A stretch of DNA of 64,000 nucleotides from Nocardioides sp. S-1144 (GTDB taxonomy: Bacteria; Actinomycetota; Actinomycetes; Propionibacteriales; Nocardioidaceae), in contig NZ_CP040695.2 of assembly GCF_005954645.2 (NCBI RefSeq), forward strand, positions 2,170,001 to 2,234,000, given 5' to 3'. Within the stretch, counting starts at the first letter, position 1, and every line of letters begins with the position of its first letter. This document shows positions 34,689 to 43,491 of the stretch, in pieces. Below the pieces are notes generated by a model. It was not told the DNA's origin. It saw nothing but the letters and a program-made list of their open reading frames with translations, and did not search any database. Both the position numbers and the translations under genes were made by a program.

Positions 34689-34755
34689 GGGACAGAGTGT
34701 GCACAACGTGGTGGCTCCGAGGCCGGTTTCGCAGGTTCCTCGGTTCGCCGATAAG

Positions 34756-34768
34756 TGACATTATGTCA
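34756..34768. repeat. AT-rich palindrome TGACATTATGTCA
   Basis: Perfect 6-bp arms around a single T, preceded by TTCGCCGATAAG. It is one of the most AT-rich points in the window, exactly at the left boundary of a lower-GC patch. It resembles a recombinase core site or regulator operator; no recombinase gene is present. Confidence 0.45.
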
Positions 34769-34860
34769 GGTCGAGCGGTGTGCGAGTACTGGGTTCGTCG
34801 TACGCCACGCGCTCACAGCCATCGCTCCGAGTATCCTCTCCCCCGTCACTAGCGCCGCGA

Positions 34861-35532
34861 TCAGATGACTTCCTCTGCGCTCTCGCCGGTGACGTCGTGG
34901 GCCCGTTCGTCAGTCAGATCTTGCCCACCGACGGGGTCTGCGACCCAGCGCGTCAGGGTCCAACCCGAACCGGCGTCGCGATCGAGCACCCCCATGCCAG
35001 TGTTCGCAAGACGCAGATCTGTCGCATCCTCGGGACGAAGTCCAGCAGCGAGCGCCACCCAGACGCGAATGGCCGCGCCGTGACTGACGACAGCGACGGC
35101 GGTTTCGTGCGGATGTTCCTGAACGAGCGCATCGATCGCCGCGTCGTAGCGATCAACGAACTCACGTCCCGAGGGTCCGCCAGGCATCTTGCAACCAAGG
35201 TCACCGTGCATCCACGACGCCAGACAGGCGGCATAGGCGCGTACCGAGGCCTCGTCCGACGACATCTCCAGGTCACCCGCCGCGATTTCCTCCAACCCTG
35301 TACGCATCTGGACCTGGACGCCCAGATGGTCCGCCAGCGGTCGGGCAGTGAGCTGCGCCCGGACCAGCTCTGAGGCGTAAACCGCACGCACGTTCTCCGA
35401 TGCAAGCACTCCTGGGATTGCTTGAGCCTGAATGATGCCGAGGGCCGTGAGTTCCGCGCCGGGGAAACTCGTATCCAGTGCGCCGGACACGTTGCTGGGT
35501 GTCTGGCCATGTCGGAGCAGGTAGAGACGCAC
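34861..35532 (-). CDS. Histidine phosphatase family protein
   Basis: 223 aa. Phosphohistidine motif LLRHGQTPSN, the second catalytic histidine in VVSHGAAIRVW, and the intervening glutamate at EEIAAGDLEM. Resembles broad-specificity phosphoglycerate-mutase-like phosphatases. GC content and codon use are lower than in all neighbours, pointing to recent acquisition. GTG 35532 follows TAGGGT by 6 nt, so it has adopted the local leaderless promoter layout. Confidence 0.85.
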   Translation of the reverse strand: MRLYLLRHGQTPSNVSGALDTSFPGAELTALGIIQAQAIPGVLASENVRAVYASELVRAQLTARPLADHLGVQVQMRTGLEEIAAGDLEMSSDEASVRAYAACLASWMHGDLGCKMPGGPSGREFVDRYDAAIDALVQEHPHETAVAVVSHGAAIRVWVALAAGLRPEDATDLRLANTGMGVLDRDAGSGWTLTRWVADPVGGQDLTDERAHDVTGESAEEVI

Positions 35533-35743
35533 ACCCCGACCCTAGGCTCGGCTGCCACACCCGCCAGCCGGGGACGCATCGTTGCATGCCTCAAGGGCAG
35601 GACGGCCCCCTCACTGGGGACCTGGGCTCCGCATGACGGTGCGGGCGATGGTCGATGGCGACACGTCGCAGGAGCGAGGACTCGGGACCAGGGCATCGTC
35701 CACAGCATACTCGAACACACTGGCGACTGTCTGCTCACGAGCG

Positions 35744-35749
35744 TAGAAT
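35744..35749 (+). promoter_or_regulatory. Leaderless -10 element (TAGAAT) of DUF222-HNH gene
   Basis: TAGAAT ends 6 nt before ATG 35756, so transcription should begin at or near the start codon. A nearby TCGAACA (35711-35717) resembles half of an actinobacterial LexA box, but the other half is missing. Confidence 0.6.
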
Positions 35750-35755
35750 TGGTGC

Positions 35756-36982
35756 ATGAGCAGGTATCCCGACGACCGTGTGGTGGGACATCCCGTCGCG
35801 CGGTTCGTCGGGGTCCTGGAGGCCGAGCTGGCGGGTCTCTCGGACGCCCAGACCTGGTCGCTCGGCGCCGAGGCGACCGCAGACCTGGTCCCCCGCCTCG
35901 CCGCGGTGATCGCGGGCGTGCAGGAGCTCGAGGCCCGCCTCGTCCGGCACGCCGAGGACATCGAGATGCCCGGGACGATCGGGGCCAGGTCGACAGCGCA
36001 GTGGTTGGCGCGGATCACCCGCGTCACCGGTCGCGAGGCTTCGCGCAAGGCGCGGCTCGCCCACGACCTCGCGGCGCACGAGCCGACCAGGGCAGCGATG
36101 GCCGCAGGTCGGGTGCACGCCGAGCAGGCCCAGGTCATCGCCGCCGCGGTCGACGACCTCGGCGACGAGCACACGCACCTGAGCGACCAGGCCGAGGCGC
36201 ACCTCCTCGGTGAGGCGGCCCACCACGACGCGCACGACCTGAAGGTCCTCGGCCGCCGGATCCTCGAGACCATCGACCCCGACAAGGCCGACGAGCACGA
36301 GGCCCGCCTGCTCGGGGCCGAGGAGGCCCGCGCCTGGAGGAAGACCCGCTTCACGCTGTGGGACGACGGCGAGGGCCTCGCCCACGGCACGTTCGCGATC
36401 CCGACGGCCCAGGCCTCGATGCTGCGCAAGGCGCTCGCGGCGCTCGCCGCCCCCAAGCACGTCCGCGCCACGGAGGGCGCCGGGTCCTACGACTTCGACA
36501 AGCCGACGCCCGAGCGGCTCGGCCGCGCCTTCGGCGAGTACGTCGAGCGCTACCCCGCCGACCGGCTGCCGTCGATGGGTGGCACGAACGCCACGGTCGT
36601 GGTCACGATGACCCTCGGGACCCTCCTCGGCGACCTGCAGGCCGCCCACCTCGACACCGACGTGGCGCTCTCCCCCGGCCAGGCCCGGCGGATGGCCTGC
36701 GAGGCCGGGATTATCCCCGCCGTCCTCGACGGCGCCGGCCACGTGCTCGACGTCGGACGGCGGCGCCGCTTCCACAACCCGGCCCAGCGGCTCGCGATCG
36801 CGCTGGAGCAGCGCCACTGCCAGCACCCGGCCTGCACGACGCCCGCCGCGTACTGCCACACCCACCACGAGGTCCCGTGGAGCCGCGGCGGCACGACCAA
36901 CACCACGGACGCCGTCCTGCTCTGTCCCTTTCACCACCACCAGGCCCACGCCTCCGGGGCCAGGTACCCGTTGCGCACCTGA
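35756..36982 (+). CDS. DUF222 / HNH endonuclease domain protein (13E12 family)
   Basis: 408 aa. Residues about 35-320 form DUF222 (ARSTAQWLARITRVTGREAS, TGLAHGTF-like core). A C-terminal HNH domain follows: CQHPACTTPAAYCHTHHEVPWSRGGTTNTTDAVLLCPFHHHQAH, given here only as zinc cysteines C-x4-C, the H-H-E-V-P catalytic segment, N and final H-H-H. These proteins are repeated many times in actinobacterial genomes (13E12/REP family of mycobacteria) and are thought to be mobile or homing-type nucleases, not proven. Preceded by a 223-bp gap of ordinary sequence with a leaderless promoter. Confidence 0.88.
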   Translation: MSRYPDDRVVGHPVARFVGVLEAELAGLSDAQTWSLGAEATADLVPRLAAVIAGVQELEARLVRHAEDIEMPGTIGARSTAQWLARITRVTGREASRKARLAHDLAAHEPTRAAMAAGRVHAEQAQVIAAAVDDLGDEHTHLSDQAEAHLLGEAAHHDAHDLKVLGRRILETIDPDKADEHEARLLGAEEARAWRKTRFTLWDDGEGLAHGTFAIPTAQASMLRKALAALAAPKHVRATEGAGSYDFDKPTPERLGRAFGEYVERYPADRLPSMGGTNATVVVTMTLGTLLGDLQAAHLDTDVALSPGQARRMACEAGIIPAVLDGAGHVLDVGRRRRFHNPAQRLAIALEQRHCQHPACTTPAAYCHTHHEVPWSRGGTTNTTDAVLLCPFHHHQAHASGARYPLRT

Positions 36983-37004
36983 GCCGGGCGCAGTGTCCGA
37001 CTGT

Positions 37005-37211
37005 TCAGGTCCGTCGTTCGCGCACGGCCACGGCGGCGACGATCGCGACCGCACTCACGCCGAGGCCCACGGAGAGGACGACCCCGAGCGTGCCGGGGAC
37101 GTCGTCGCGGACGAGGCCCGCGACCACGCCAACGACGGCGAGCACCAGGGTCGCGACCCCGATCCAGAACAGCGTGAACGTGCCGGCACCCCACGACGAC
37201 CGATCTGCCAT
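37005..37211 (-). CDS. Small two-TM membrane protein
   Basis: 68 aa. ATG 37211 follows TAGGAT by 7 nt, which favours it over an in-frame start at 37268. Two hydrophobic segments (FTLFWIGVATLVLAVVGVVAGLV and VVLSVGLGVSAVAIVAAVAV, each shown in part) connected by a short DDVPGT loop. No known family; small actinobacterial membrane proteins of this kind are usually uncharacterised. Confidence 0.6.
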   Translation of the reverse strand: MADRSSWGAGTFTLFWIGVATLVLAVVGVVAGLVRDDVPGTLGVVLSVGLGVSAVAIVAAVAVRERRT

Positions 37212-37349
37212 GCCCGTGATCCTACGGACGGCGCCGAGCAGCACGACGACGCCGAGCGCGCAGCCCACGCGGCGCGACCCGGCCGATCCGACACCCGGTC
37301 CCGGGCCCGACCCTTGCGCTCGAGCGGCGTCCGTGCTGGTGTCACGCTC

Positions 37350-39152
37350 GTGACGTCACGTTCTCGGACCCTGGCCCTGCTCGTCGCGCTCGTGCTGCCG
37401 CTCGCCGGCGTGAGCGCTGCGGCGGCCCGTCCGGCTGCGCCCTCCCCCGGCCCCGTCGACGCCATGGCCGACGTTCCGGCCTCGACGGCGGAGCGGGCCG
37501 AGGCACTGAGCCCGCTCCACCCGTCCCGGCCGCCGCGCAACGACGCGGACCAGCGGGACCTCGTGGTCACGCGGGTGTTCGTGACGACGTCGGTCGACTC
37601 CGACCGCGATGGCCGACCGGACGTCGTGCGCGTGGTGGTGACCCGGCCCCGGCCGGGTGTCGTCGGTGGACGCCGCCTCGCGACCGTCGCGCAGGTGTCG
37701 CCCTACTTCTCGTGCTGCGCCGGCGCGCCCAACCACGACGTCGACGTCCCGCTCGGCCAGGCCCGTCGTCCGTCGGGGGCGCCCGGCAGGATCAAGGACT
37801 ACCTCCTGACCGGCATCCGCACCGACGGCGCCGCCTGGGCCCGCAAGGGCTACGCCTACGCGCGGGTCGCCTCGCTCGGCTCGAACGGCTCCACCGGCTG
37901 CCCGACGATCGGGGACGACCTGGAGGCGGCCGGCGCCGTCGCGCTCGTCGACTGGCTCAACGGCCGCACCACCGCCCGGACGGCGTCCGGTCGCCTGGTG
38001 CGCGCCCGCGGCTGGTCGACCGGCAACGTGGGGATGACCGGGGCGTCCTACGACGGGACGCTGCCCAACATGGCCGCCGCCACCGGCGTGGCGGGGCTGC
38101 GCGCCATCGTGCCGCTGTCGGCGATCTCGAGCTGGTACCACTACTACCGCCAGGCCGGCCTGGTCGTGGCCCCCGGCGGCTACCAGGGCGAGGACGCCGA
38201 CGTGCTGGCGCGCTTCGACTACACCCGCCGCGACCGGCGGATCTGCCGGCCGGTGATCGCCGATCTCGAGCGGGACCAGGACCGCGCCACCGGCGACCAC
38301 AACGACTTCTGGGCGGCACGGGACCTGGTGCCCAGGGCCGGTGACGTGCGGGCCGCGGTCCTGATCGGGCACGGGTTCAACGACACCAACGTCAAGCCCG
38401 ACCAGGCTGCGCGGTGGTACGCCGCGCTGCGCCGCGCCGGCGTCCCGGCCAAGATCTGGTGGGACCAGGGCAGCCACGGCACCCCGGTCCCCCAGCGCCT
38501 GGTCGACCGGTGGTTCGACCACTTCCTGTACGGCGTCCGCAACGGGGTGGCCGGCGGCAAGCGGGCCGCGGTGAGCGACGGCGGCACGACCCGCTGGTAC
38601 CGCTCGTGGCCCCGGCCGGGGTCGAGCCCGCGCACCTGGACCCTGCGTGCCGGTGGCGGGCTCGCGCCCGGCGGCCGGTCGTCCGCGGCGCGCCGCACCT
38701 TCACCGACGACGCGTCGCTCAGCGCTGCCGACGTCTGTGCGAGTCGGGAGCGCGAGCACGCCGCGATCTTCCGCTCCGCGGTCCTGCGCCGGGGCCTCGA
38801 CCTCAGCGGCACCCCGCGCGCCGACGTGCGCCTGACCTTCGACGCCACCGCCGCGAACGTGACGGTCGCGCTCTGCCAGGTCGACCCCGCCGGGCGCGGC
38901 TCCTTGCTCACGCAGGGCTTCGCCGACCCCCAGAACGTCGGCTCGCCCACCCGGGGCACCCCGCTCGTGCCCGGTCGACCGGTCGACGTCCGCGTCGAGC
39001 TCCAGCCGCTCGACCGGGCGCTGCCGCCGGGTGCCCGGATCGCGCTGGTGGTGATGTCGAGCGACCGCGACTTCACCCTCCGACCGCCGGCCGGCACCCG
39101 GGTCACGCTCGCCGCGGCCCACAGCTCGCTGCGGCTCCCGGTGGTGCGCTGA
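37350..39152 (+). CDS. Secreted S15-type X-Pro dipeptidyl-peptidase-like hydrolase
   Basis: 600 aa. N-terminal signal peptide (LALLVALVLPLAGVSAAAA). The alpha/beta-hydrolase domain has the nucleophile serine in GMTGASYDGTLPNM, the aspartate in HGFNDTNVKPDQ and the histidine in DQGSHGTP; a C-terminal beta-sandwich PepX_C domain follows from about residue 420. Order and length fit the secreted S15 enzymes of Streptomyces and relatives, which cleave X-Pro dipeptides. GTG 37350 is a choice among closely spaced GTG codons. It acts outside the cell. Confidence 0.85.
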   Translation: MTSRSRTLALLVALVLPLAGVSAAAARPAAPSPGPVDAMADVPASTAERAEALSPLHPSRPPRNDADQRDLVVTRVFVTTSVDSDRDGRPDVVRVVVTRPRPGVVGGRRLATVAQVSPYFSCCAGAPNHDVDVPLGQARRPSGAPGRIKDYLLTGIRTDGAAWARKGYAYARVASLGSNGSTGCPTIGDDLEAAGAVALVDWLNGRTTARTASGRLVRARGWSTGNVGMTGASYDGTLPNMAAATGVAGLRAIVPLSAISSWYHYYRQAGLVVAPGGYQGEDADVLARFDYTRRDRRICRPVIADLERDQDRATGDHNDFWAARDLVPRAGDVRAAVLIGHGFNDTNVKPDQAARWYAALRRAGVPAKIWWDQGSHGTPVPQRLVDRWFDHFLYGVRNGVAGGKRAAVSDGGTTRWYRSWPRPGSSPRTWTLRAGGGLAPGGRSSAARRTFTDDASLSAADVCASREREHAAIFRSAVLRRGLDLSGTPRADVRLTFDATAANVTVALCQVDPAGRGSLLTQGFADPQNVGSPTRGTPLVPGRPVDVRVELQPLDRALPPGARIALVVMSSDRDFTLRPPAGTRVTLAAAHSSLRLPVVR

Positions 39153-39159
39153 GCAGGGG

Positions 39160-39903
39160 TCAGGCCGGCCGGGTGCGCACCAGCACGCCGATCTTGTCGA
39201 TGCGGTGCTCGGGGTTGTCGAACTCGTCGGACCAGTAGTTGCCCTCGGCGTGGTCCTCCTGGGTGCGGCAGGTCGAGATGGTGATCATGGCGCGGACCGG
39301 GGTGGCACCGGGGCGACCGGGGACGGCGGCCCGCTGCTCGGCCAACGAACGGGCCGAGCGGAACGAGGTGATCCGCGTGCCCCGGATCTCGTAGACGTAC
39401 TCGACGCCGCCGGCCCGGACGACGACCCGGTCGCCGCGCCCGAGGTCCGGCAGGAACTCCAGGATCCGGGTGGACGACGTCCGGTGGCCGGTGACCTGGT
39501 AGTTCCCGACGCCACCGGGCCCGACGCCGCCGCGCGGCCCGAAGGGGCTGGCGGCGATCCCGGTGTTCTGGATGGCGTGGCCGGCCGCGTCGTCGGTGTG
39601 ACCCCGGTAGGCCTCCACGCGCAGGTCGGCGATGTCGAGCTCCGGGATCGACATCCGGGCATCACGCGGCCGGCCGTCGCTGACGACGTACGCGGGGGCC
39701 GGCGACGGCGTCTCGGCGACGTCCTCCCCCGGTGCCGACGGTGCGGCGGACGGGGGTGCCGAGGGAGCGGTCGACGACGTCACGGCCGGGTCCGGAGCGG
39801 CCCGTCGCGACCCCTCCGCCGAGCCGTCGGTGGCGCAGGCCGCCAGGGCCACGAGCGCCGTCAGGGCGAGCGCGGCCGGACGGCGCGGGTCAGAGGTCGG
39901 CAA
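39160..39903 (-). CDS. Class E/D-like sortase (predicted lipoprotein)
   Basis: About 247 aa. Sortase beta-barrel with catalytic histidine in YQVTGHRTS, cysteine in MITISTCRTQ and a late arginine in KIGVLVRTRP. The N-terminus is a signal sequence with lipobox LAAC (C23), so the enzyme may be lipid-anchored rather than held by a transmembrane helix as sortases usually are. The best start is TTG 39903, which overlaps the LLM gene by 14 bp; no ATG or GTG is available. No LPxTG/LAxTG substrate is encoded in the window. Confidence 0.8.
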   Translation of the reverse strand: MPTSDPRRPAALALTALVALAACATDGSAEGSRRAAPDPAVTSSTAPSAPPSAAPSAPGEDVAETPSPAPAYVVSDGRPRDARMSIPELDIADLRVEAYRGHTDDAAGHAIQNTGIAASPFGPRGGVGPGGVGNYQVTGHRTSSTRILEFLPDLGRGDRVVVRAGGVEYVYEIRGTRITSFRSARSLAEQRAAVPGRPGATPVRAMITISTCRTQEDHAEGNYWSDEFDNPEHRIDKIGVLVRTRPA

Positions 39904-40759
39904 GGCGCGGCAGCACCTTCTCCACCACGTCGGTGGTCCACCCGACCGGGTCGGCGGTGGCCGGCCCGACCGTGACGGTGTCGATCCCGAGCGCGGCGTA
40001 CCCGGCCATGTCGGCGAGGAAGCCCTCGGGATCACCCTGGGGATCGGCGGCGAGCACGACGCTCTTCTCGATGGCGTCGTAGTCGGTGCCGAGGGTGTCG
40101 CAGTGCCCGCGGAGCACCTCGAGCTTGTGGCGCACGACGTCGTGGCCCTCGGCGAACAGGTTGCACATCTGGGCGTACTGCGCGACCAGCCGCAGCGTCT
40201 TCCGCTCCCCCGACCCGCCGACGAGGATCGGCGGGTGCGGCCGCTGGTACGGCGGCGGGACGTTCACGGTCTCGGCGAGCCGGTAGTGCCGCCCGTCGTA
40301 GGGCCCCTCGTCGTCACCCCACATCTGCAGGCACACCTGCAGGGTCTCCTCGAGCCGCTCGAAGCGCTCGGCGGTCGGCGGGAACGGGACGCCGAGGCCG
40401 CGGTGCTCGCGGTCGTACCAGGCGGCGCCGATGCCGAGCATGGCGCGACCGCGCGAGAGCCGGTCGAGCGTGGTGACGGTCTTGGCGAGCAGGCCCGGGT
40501 GCCGGTAGGTCACCCCGGTCACGAGGAGGCTGAGGCGGACGCGCTCGGTGACGCCGGCGAGGTAGCCCAGCGTGGTGTAGCCCTCGAGCATCGGCTCGGC
40601 CGGGCCGCCGAGGTCCTCCATCTGGAACCAGTGGTCCATCACCGCCAGGAGCGAGACGCCACCCTGGTCGGCGACGCGGGCGGTCTCGGTGAGCCGGTCC
40701 TCCAGCGTCGTCGCCCAGTCGGGGTGGCTGAAGTTCGCGTAGTGCACACCCAGCTTCAT
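39890..40759 (-). CDS. LLM class F420-dependent oxidoreductase
   Basis: 289 aa, luciferase-like TIM barrel. Motifs: HYANFSHPDW, VMDHWFQMEDLGG, RGRAMLGIGAAWYDREHRGLGVPF and PPILVGGSGERKTLRL, which are typical of the F420-dependent branch in actinobacteria. Substrate unknown. TACGCT lies 7 nt before ATG 40759. It is upstream of and overlaps the sortase by 14 bp, which is probably accidental rather than functional. Confidence 0.88.
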   Translation of the reverse strand: MKLGVHYANFSHPDWATTLEDRLTETARVADQGGVSLLAVMDHWFQMEDLGGPAEPMLEGYTTLGYLAGVTERVRLSLLVTGVTYRHPGLLAKTVTTLDRLSRGRAMLGIGAAWYDREHRGLGVPFPPTAERFERLEETLQVCLQMWGDDEGPYDGRHYRLAETVNVPPPYQRPHPPILVGGSGERKTLRLVAQYAQMCNLFAEGHDVVRHKLEVLRGHCDTLGTDYDAIEKSVVLAADPQGDPEGFLADMAGYAALGIDTVTVGPATADPVGWTTDVVEKVLPRLADL

Positions 40760-40806
40760 GCCTTTGAGCGTAGTCAGCCCCCGGTGACCCGTGTCACGGT
40801 CTGGGC

Positions 40807-41262
40807 GTGGACGACGAGCGCGAGACCGACCGCCCCTCCGAGGAGCACCGCCGCCCCGACGGCGTCAGCGACGACACCGTCGAGGCGCTCGGCAAGCTCT
40901 CGGCGGCGCTGGACCACGTGGAGGACGCCCGCGGCCACCTCTACGCCTTCCACCGCCTCTGCGGCAGCGCGGAGTCGACGCTGGAGGAGGCGACCGAGCT
41001 GATCCGGGCGGCCGGCCACGACGACCTCGCCGACGCGCTCGACCGCGACCTCCTCGGGCGCAACGTGCTCCCCGGCATGTGGTCCTTCCAGATGGTCGAG
41101 GGCTACGACGACGGCTACTACGCGACCGCGAAGGGACTCCAGGAGCGGGCGCTGGCCGACCTCGTCGAGGGCCGGCGGCACCTGTTCGAGGCCGAGATGA
41201 AGGAGCTGCGCCGCACCCGCGGACGCCCCGGTCACGCGGCCACGCCGGACAGCGGGAGCTGA
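40807..41262 (+). CDS. Conserved hypothetical helical protein
   Basis: 151 aa, GTG start. Strongly helical with charged ends; the core is VEALGKLSAALDHVEDARGHLYAFHRLCG followed by GMWSFQMVEGYDDGYYATAKGLQ (cited in pieces). No signal or membrane segment. The long amphipathic helices suggest a four-helix bundle. No family assigned. It is divergent from the LLM gene and 31 bp before the double-cyclophilin lipoprotein. Confidence 0.6.
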   Translation: MDDERETDRPSEEHRRPDGVSDDTVEALGKLSAALDHVEDARGHLYAFHRLCGSAESTLEEATELIRAAGHDDLADALDRDLLGRNVLPGMWSFQMVEGYDDGYYATAKGLQERALADLVEGRRHLFEAEMKELRRTRGRPGHAATPDSGS

Positions 41263-41293
41263 GCACCCCGGGGGCTCCCCTACGATCCACCGC

Positions 41294-42625
41294 ATGGTGA
41301 AGCGCTCCCTGGCCCGTCCCGGATCCCTGCTCGCGGCCGTCGTCCTGGTCCTCGGCCTCGCCGGCTGCGGCGACGAGAGCGGCTCGCCCGACGAGGGGTC
41401 GTCGCCGTCCGCGTCCGCGTCCGAGGGAGCCGACGACAGCACGGGCGCCGAGGCGAGGACCCACGAGCCGCAGCCCGAGAACGCCGAGGGCGCGCCCTGT
41501 ACCTACACCACCGGCAGCGAGGCGGCTCGCGCCGTCGAGCCGCCGCCCGCCGCCGCGGCCTACACCGGGACGGTCGAGGTGGTGCTCGAGACGTCCGCGG
41601 GCGACGTCGACGCCACGCTCGACGCGCAGGCCGCGCCGTGCACGGTGAACTCGTTCACCTCGCTGGCCAGCCAGGGCTACTACGACGACACGCCGTGCCA
41701 CCGGCTCACCACGCAGGGCATCTACGTCCTGCAGTGCGGCGACCCGACCGGCACCGGCTCCGGCGGCCCCGGCTACTCCTTCGCCGACGAGCTGACCGGC
41801 TCCGAGACCTACCCGGCCGGCACCCTGGCGATGGCCAACGCCGGGCCGAACACCAACGGCTCGCAGTTCTTCGTCGTCTACGACGAGACGCCGCTCCCGC
41901 CGTCCTACACCGTCTTCGGCACCATCGGCGCCGACGGGCTGGCGGTCGTGCAGTCCATCGCCGACCGGGGCACCGACGACGGCTCGGGCGACGGTGCCCC
42001 GGCCGAGGAGGTCACCCTCGACTTCGTCGCGGTCGGGGAGGCCGTCGACGGTCCGCCCGCCGCCGTGCCGAGCGGGACCTGCACCTACCCCTCCGACGGC
42101 AGCGGCACCACCTCGTCGGTCCAGCCGCCGCCGGCCCGGCCGAGCGCCGACGGCGACGTCGCGATCACGATCGCCTCCACCATCGGCAGGCTCAGGGCCA
42201 CCCTGGACGCGGCTGCCGCGCCGTGCACGGTCAACTCGTTCACCGCCCTGGCCGAGCAGGGGTTCTTCGACGGCACCTCGTGCCACCGGCTCACCACGCA
42301 GGGCATCTTCGTGCTCCAGTGCGGCGACCCGACCGGCACCGGCAGCGGCGGCCCCGGCTACTCCTTCGCCGACGAGCTGAGCGGCTCCGAGACCTACCCG
42401 GCCGGCACGCTGGCGATGGCCAACGCCGGAGCCGACACGAACGGCTCGCAGTTCTTCATCGTCTACGGCGACAGCGAGCTGCCGCCGAGCTACACGGTCT
42501 TCGGCACCGTCTCCCCCGCCACCCTCAAGGCGGTCACGCGGGTCGGCGACGCCGGCGTCCGCGGCGGCGGCCCCGACGGGGCGCCCAAGACCGCGGTCAC
42601 CCTGCAGAAGGTCACGGTCGGCTAG
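41294..42625 (+). CDS. Lipoprotein with two tandem cyclophilin domains
   Basis: 443 aa. Signal peptide with lipobox LAGC (C25) and a 50-residue acidic linker. Two peptidylprolyl isomerase domains follow, at about residues 90-250 and 285-440, 195 codons apart. They share CHRLTTQGI, the LQCGDPTGTGSGGPGYSF block and the SETYPAGTLAMANAG block almost unchanged. Each carries the same three cysteines (APCTVNSF, xCHRL, LQCGD), likely disulfide-bonded outside the cell. The canonical catalytic arginine is present in both. DNA identity between the copies is high over about 150 bp, so the duplication is recent or kept alike by gene conversion. TACGAT 7 nt before the ATG. Confidence 0.9.
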   Translation: MVKRSLARPGSLLAAVVLVLGLAGCGDESGSPDEGSSPSASASEGADDSTGAEARTHEPQPENAEGAPCTYTTGSEAARAVEPPPAAAAYTGTVEVVLETSAGDVDATLDAQAAPCTVNSFTSLASQGYYDDTPCHRLTTQGIYVLQCGDPTGTGSGGPGYSFADELTGSETYPAGTLAMANAGPNTNGSQFFVVYDETPLPPSYTVFGTIGADGLAVVQSIADRGTDDGSGDGAPAEEVTLDFVAVGEAVDGPPAAVPSGTCTYPSDGSGTTSSVQPPPARPSADGDVAITIASTIGRLRATLDAAAAPCTVNSFTALAEQGFFDGTSCHRLTTQGIFVLQCGDPTGTGSGGPGYSFADELSGSETYPAGTLAMANAGADTNGSQFFIVYGDSELPPSYTVFGTVSPATLKAVTRVGDAGVRGGGPDGAPKTAVTLQKVTVG

Positions 42626-43062
42626 GGAGCCTCGGGGGCGAGCTCGTAGGCGACGTCGGAGCCCAGGCCGACGGTCCGCGAGACCGTGCAGATCCGGTCG
42701 TGGGTCTGGGCGAGCACCCGCGGCAGGATCGCGCGGGCGGCGTCCCCGGCCTCGCCCTCGGGGAAGACCGCGTCGAAGAGCAGGCGGAGGTCGGTCATCC
42801 GGCTGCCGGTGTCGTCGCGACCCTTGTGCCCCTCGGAGACGACGTCGAACGACGTCGGCTCGGCGCGCCGCGACGTCAGCTCCTCGACGTTGATCGCGGC
42901 GCACCCGGCCAGGGCCGCCAGCAGCAGCTCGACGGGGGTGAAGTCGCTCTCGGTGACACCGACGTCGATGGTGCCGCCGGCGGCGTTGGTGACCCGGAAC
43001 GAGCCCCGGTCGAGGCGGGTGAGGGAGACCGCGCGGTAGGTGTCGGGGGTGGCGTCGCTCAT
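42622..43062 (-). CDS. OsmC family peroxidase-like protein
   Basis: 146 aa. The two reactive cysteines lie in LAALAGCAAINVEELTSRR and HDRICTVSRT, the usual OsmC/Ohr arrangement for reducing organic hydroperoxides; the E-E-L segment after the first cysteine is also typical. The protein is of the YhfA-like OsmC branch. Its stop overlaps the end of the cyclophilin gene (convergent stops share CTA/TAG). CACGCT lies 6 nt before ATG 43062. Confidence 0.88.
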   Translation of the reverse strand: MSDATPDTYRAVSLTRLDRGSFRVTNAAGGTIDVGVTESDFTPVELLLAALAGCAAINVEELTSRRAEPTSFDVVSEGHKGRDDTGSRMTDLRLLFDAVFPEGEAGDAARAILPRVLAQTHDRICTVSRTVGLGSDVAYELAPEAP

Positions 43063-43185
43063 GGCACCAGCGTGGCACGCCGCGCCGACCGACACGCCCG
43101 GGACCGGGCCCGCCTTGAACGCGCGGGCCGAGTCCGCCACCGTGGAACGGGTCAGAGCACGACCGAGCCAACCCGGAAGGCGAGC

Positions 43186-43467
43186 ATGCTCACCCTCACC
43201 GAGAACGCCCGCGCGATCGTCCGCGACATCACCACCCAGCCCGGCCAGCCCGAGTCCGCGGGGCTGCGCATCACCAGCGACGCCGACCCGTCGTCGTTCG
43301 CCATCGCGGCCGCCGAGTCGCCCGAGCCGGCCGACCAGGTGGTCGACCAGGCGGGCGCCACGGTCTACCTCGACGAGCAGGCCGCCGCGCTGCTCGACGA
43401 CAAGATCCTCGACGCGGCCGTCGACGACGCCGGGCGCGTGGAGTTCGCGCTCGCCTACCAGGCGTAG
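43186..43467 (+). CDS. HesB/IscA-like protein lacking all cysteines
   Basis: 93 aa. The fold signature of HesB/IscA is present (MLTLTENARAIVRDI, GLRITSDAD, VYLDEQAAALLDDKILD, ending in the place where CGCG would lie), but the sequence has no cysteine at all, so it cannot carry or insert an Fe-S cluster in the usual way. A GGAAGG ribosome-binding site precedes ATG 43186. Cys-free HesB-like proteins are seen in actinobacteria; function unknown. Followed by a strong intrinsic terminator. Confidence 0.8.
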   Translation: MLTLTENARAIVRDITTQPGQPESAGLRITSDADPSSFAIAAAESPEPADQVVDQAGATVYLDEQAAALLDDKILDAAVDDAGRVEFALAYQA

Positions 43468-43491
43468 ACCCGCACCACCGCGCACCACCTG

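Noticed and set aside
35705..35735. LexA box ahead of the DUF222-HNH gene
   Set aside because: Only one half-site (TCGAACA) is found; the facing GTTCG half is missing.
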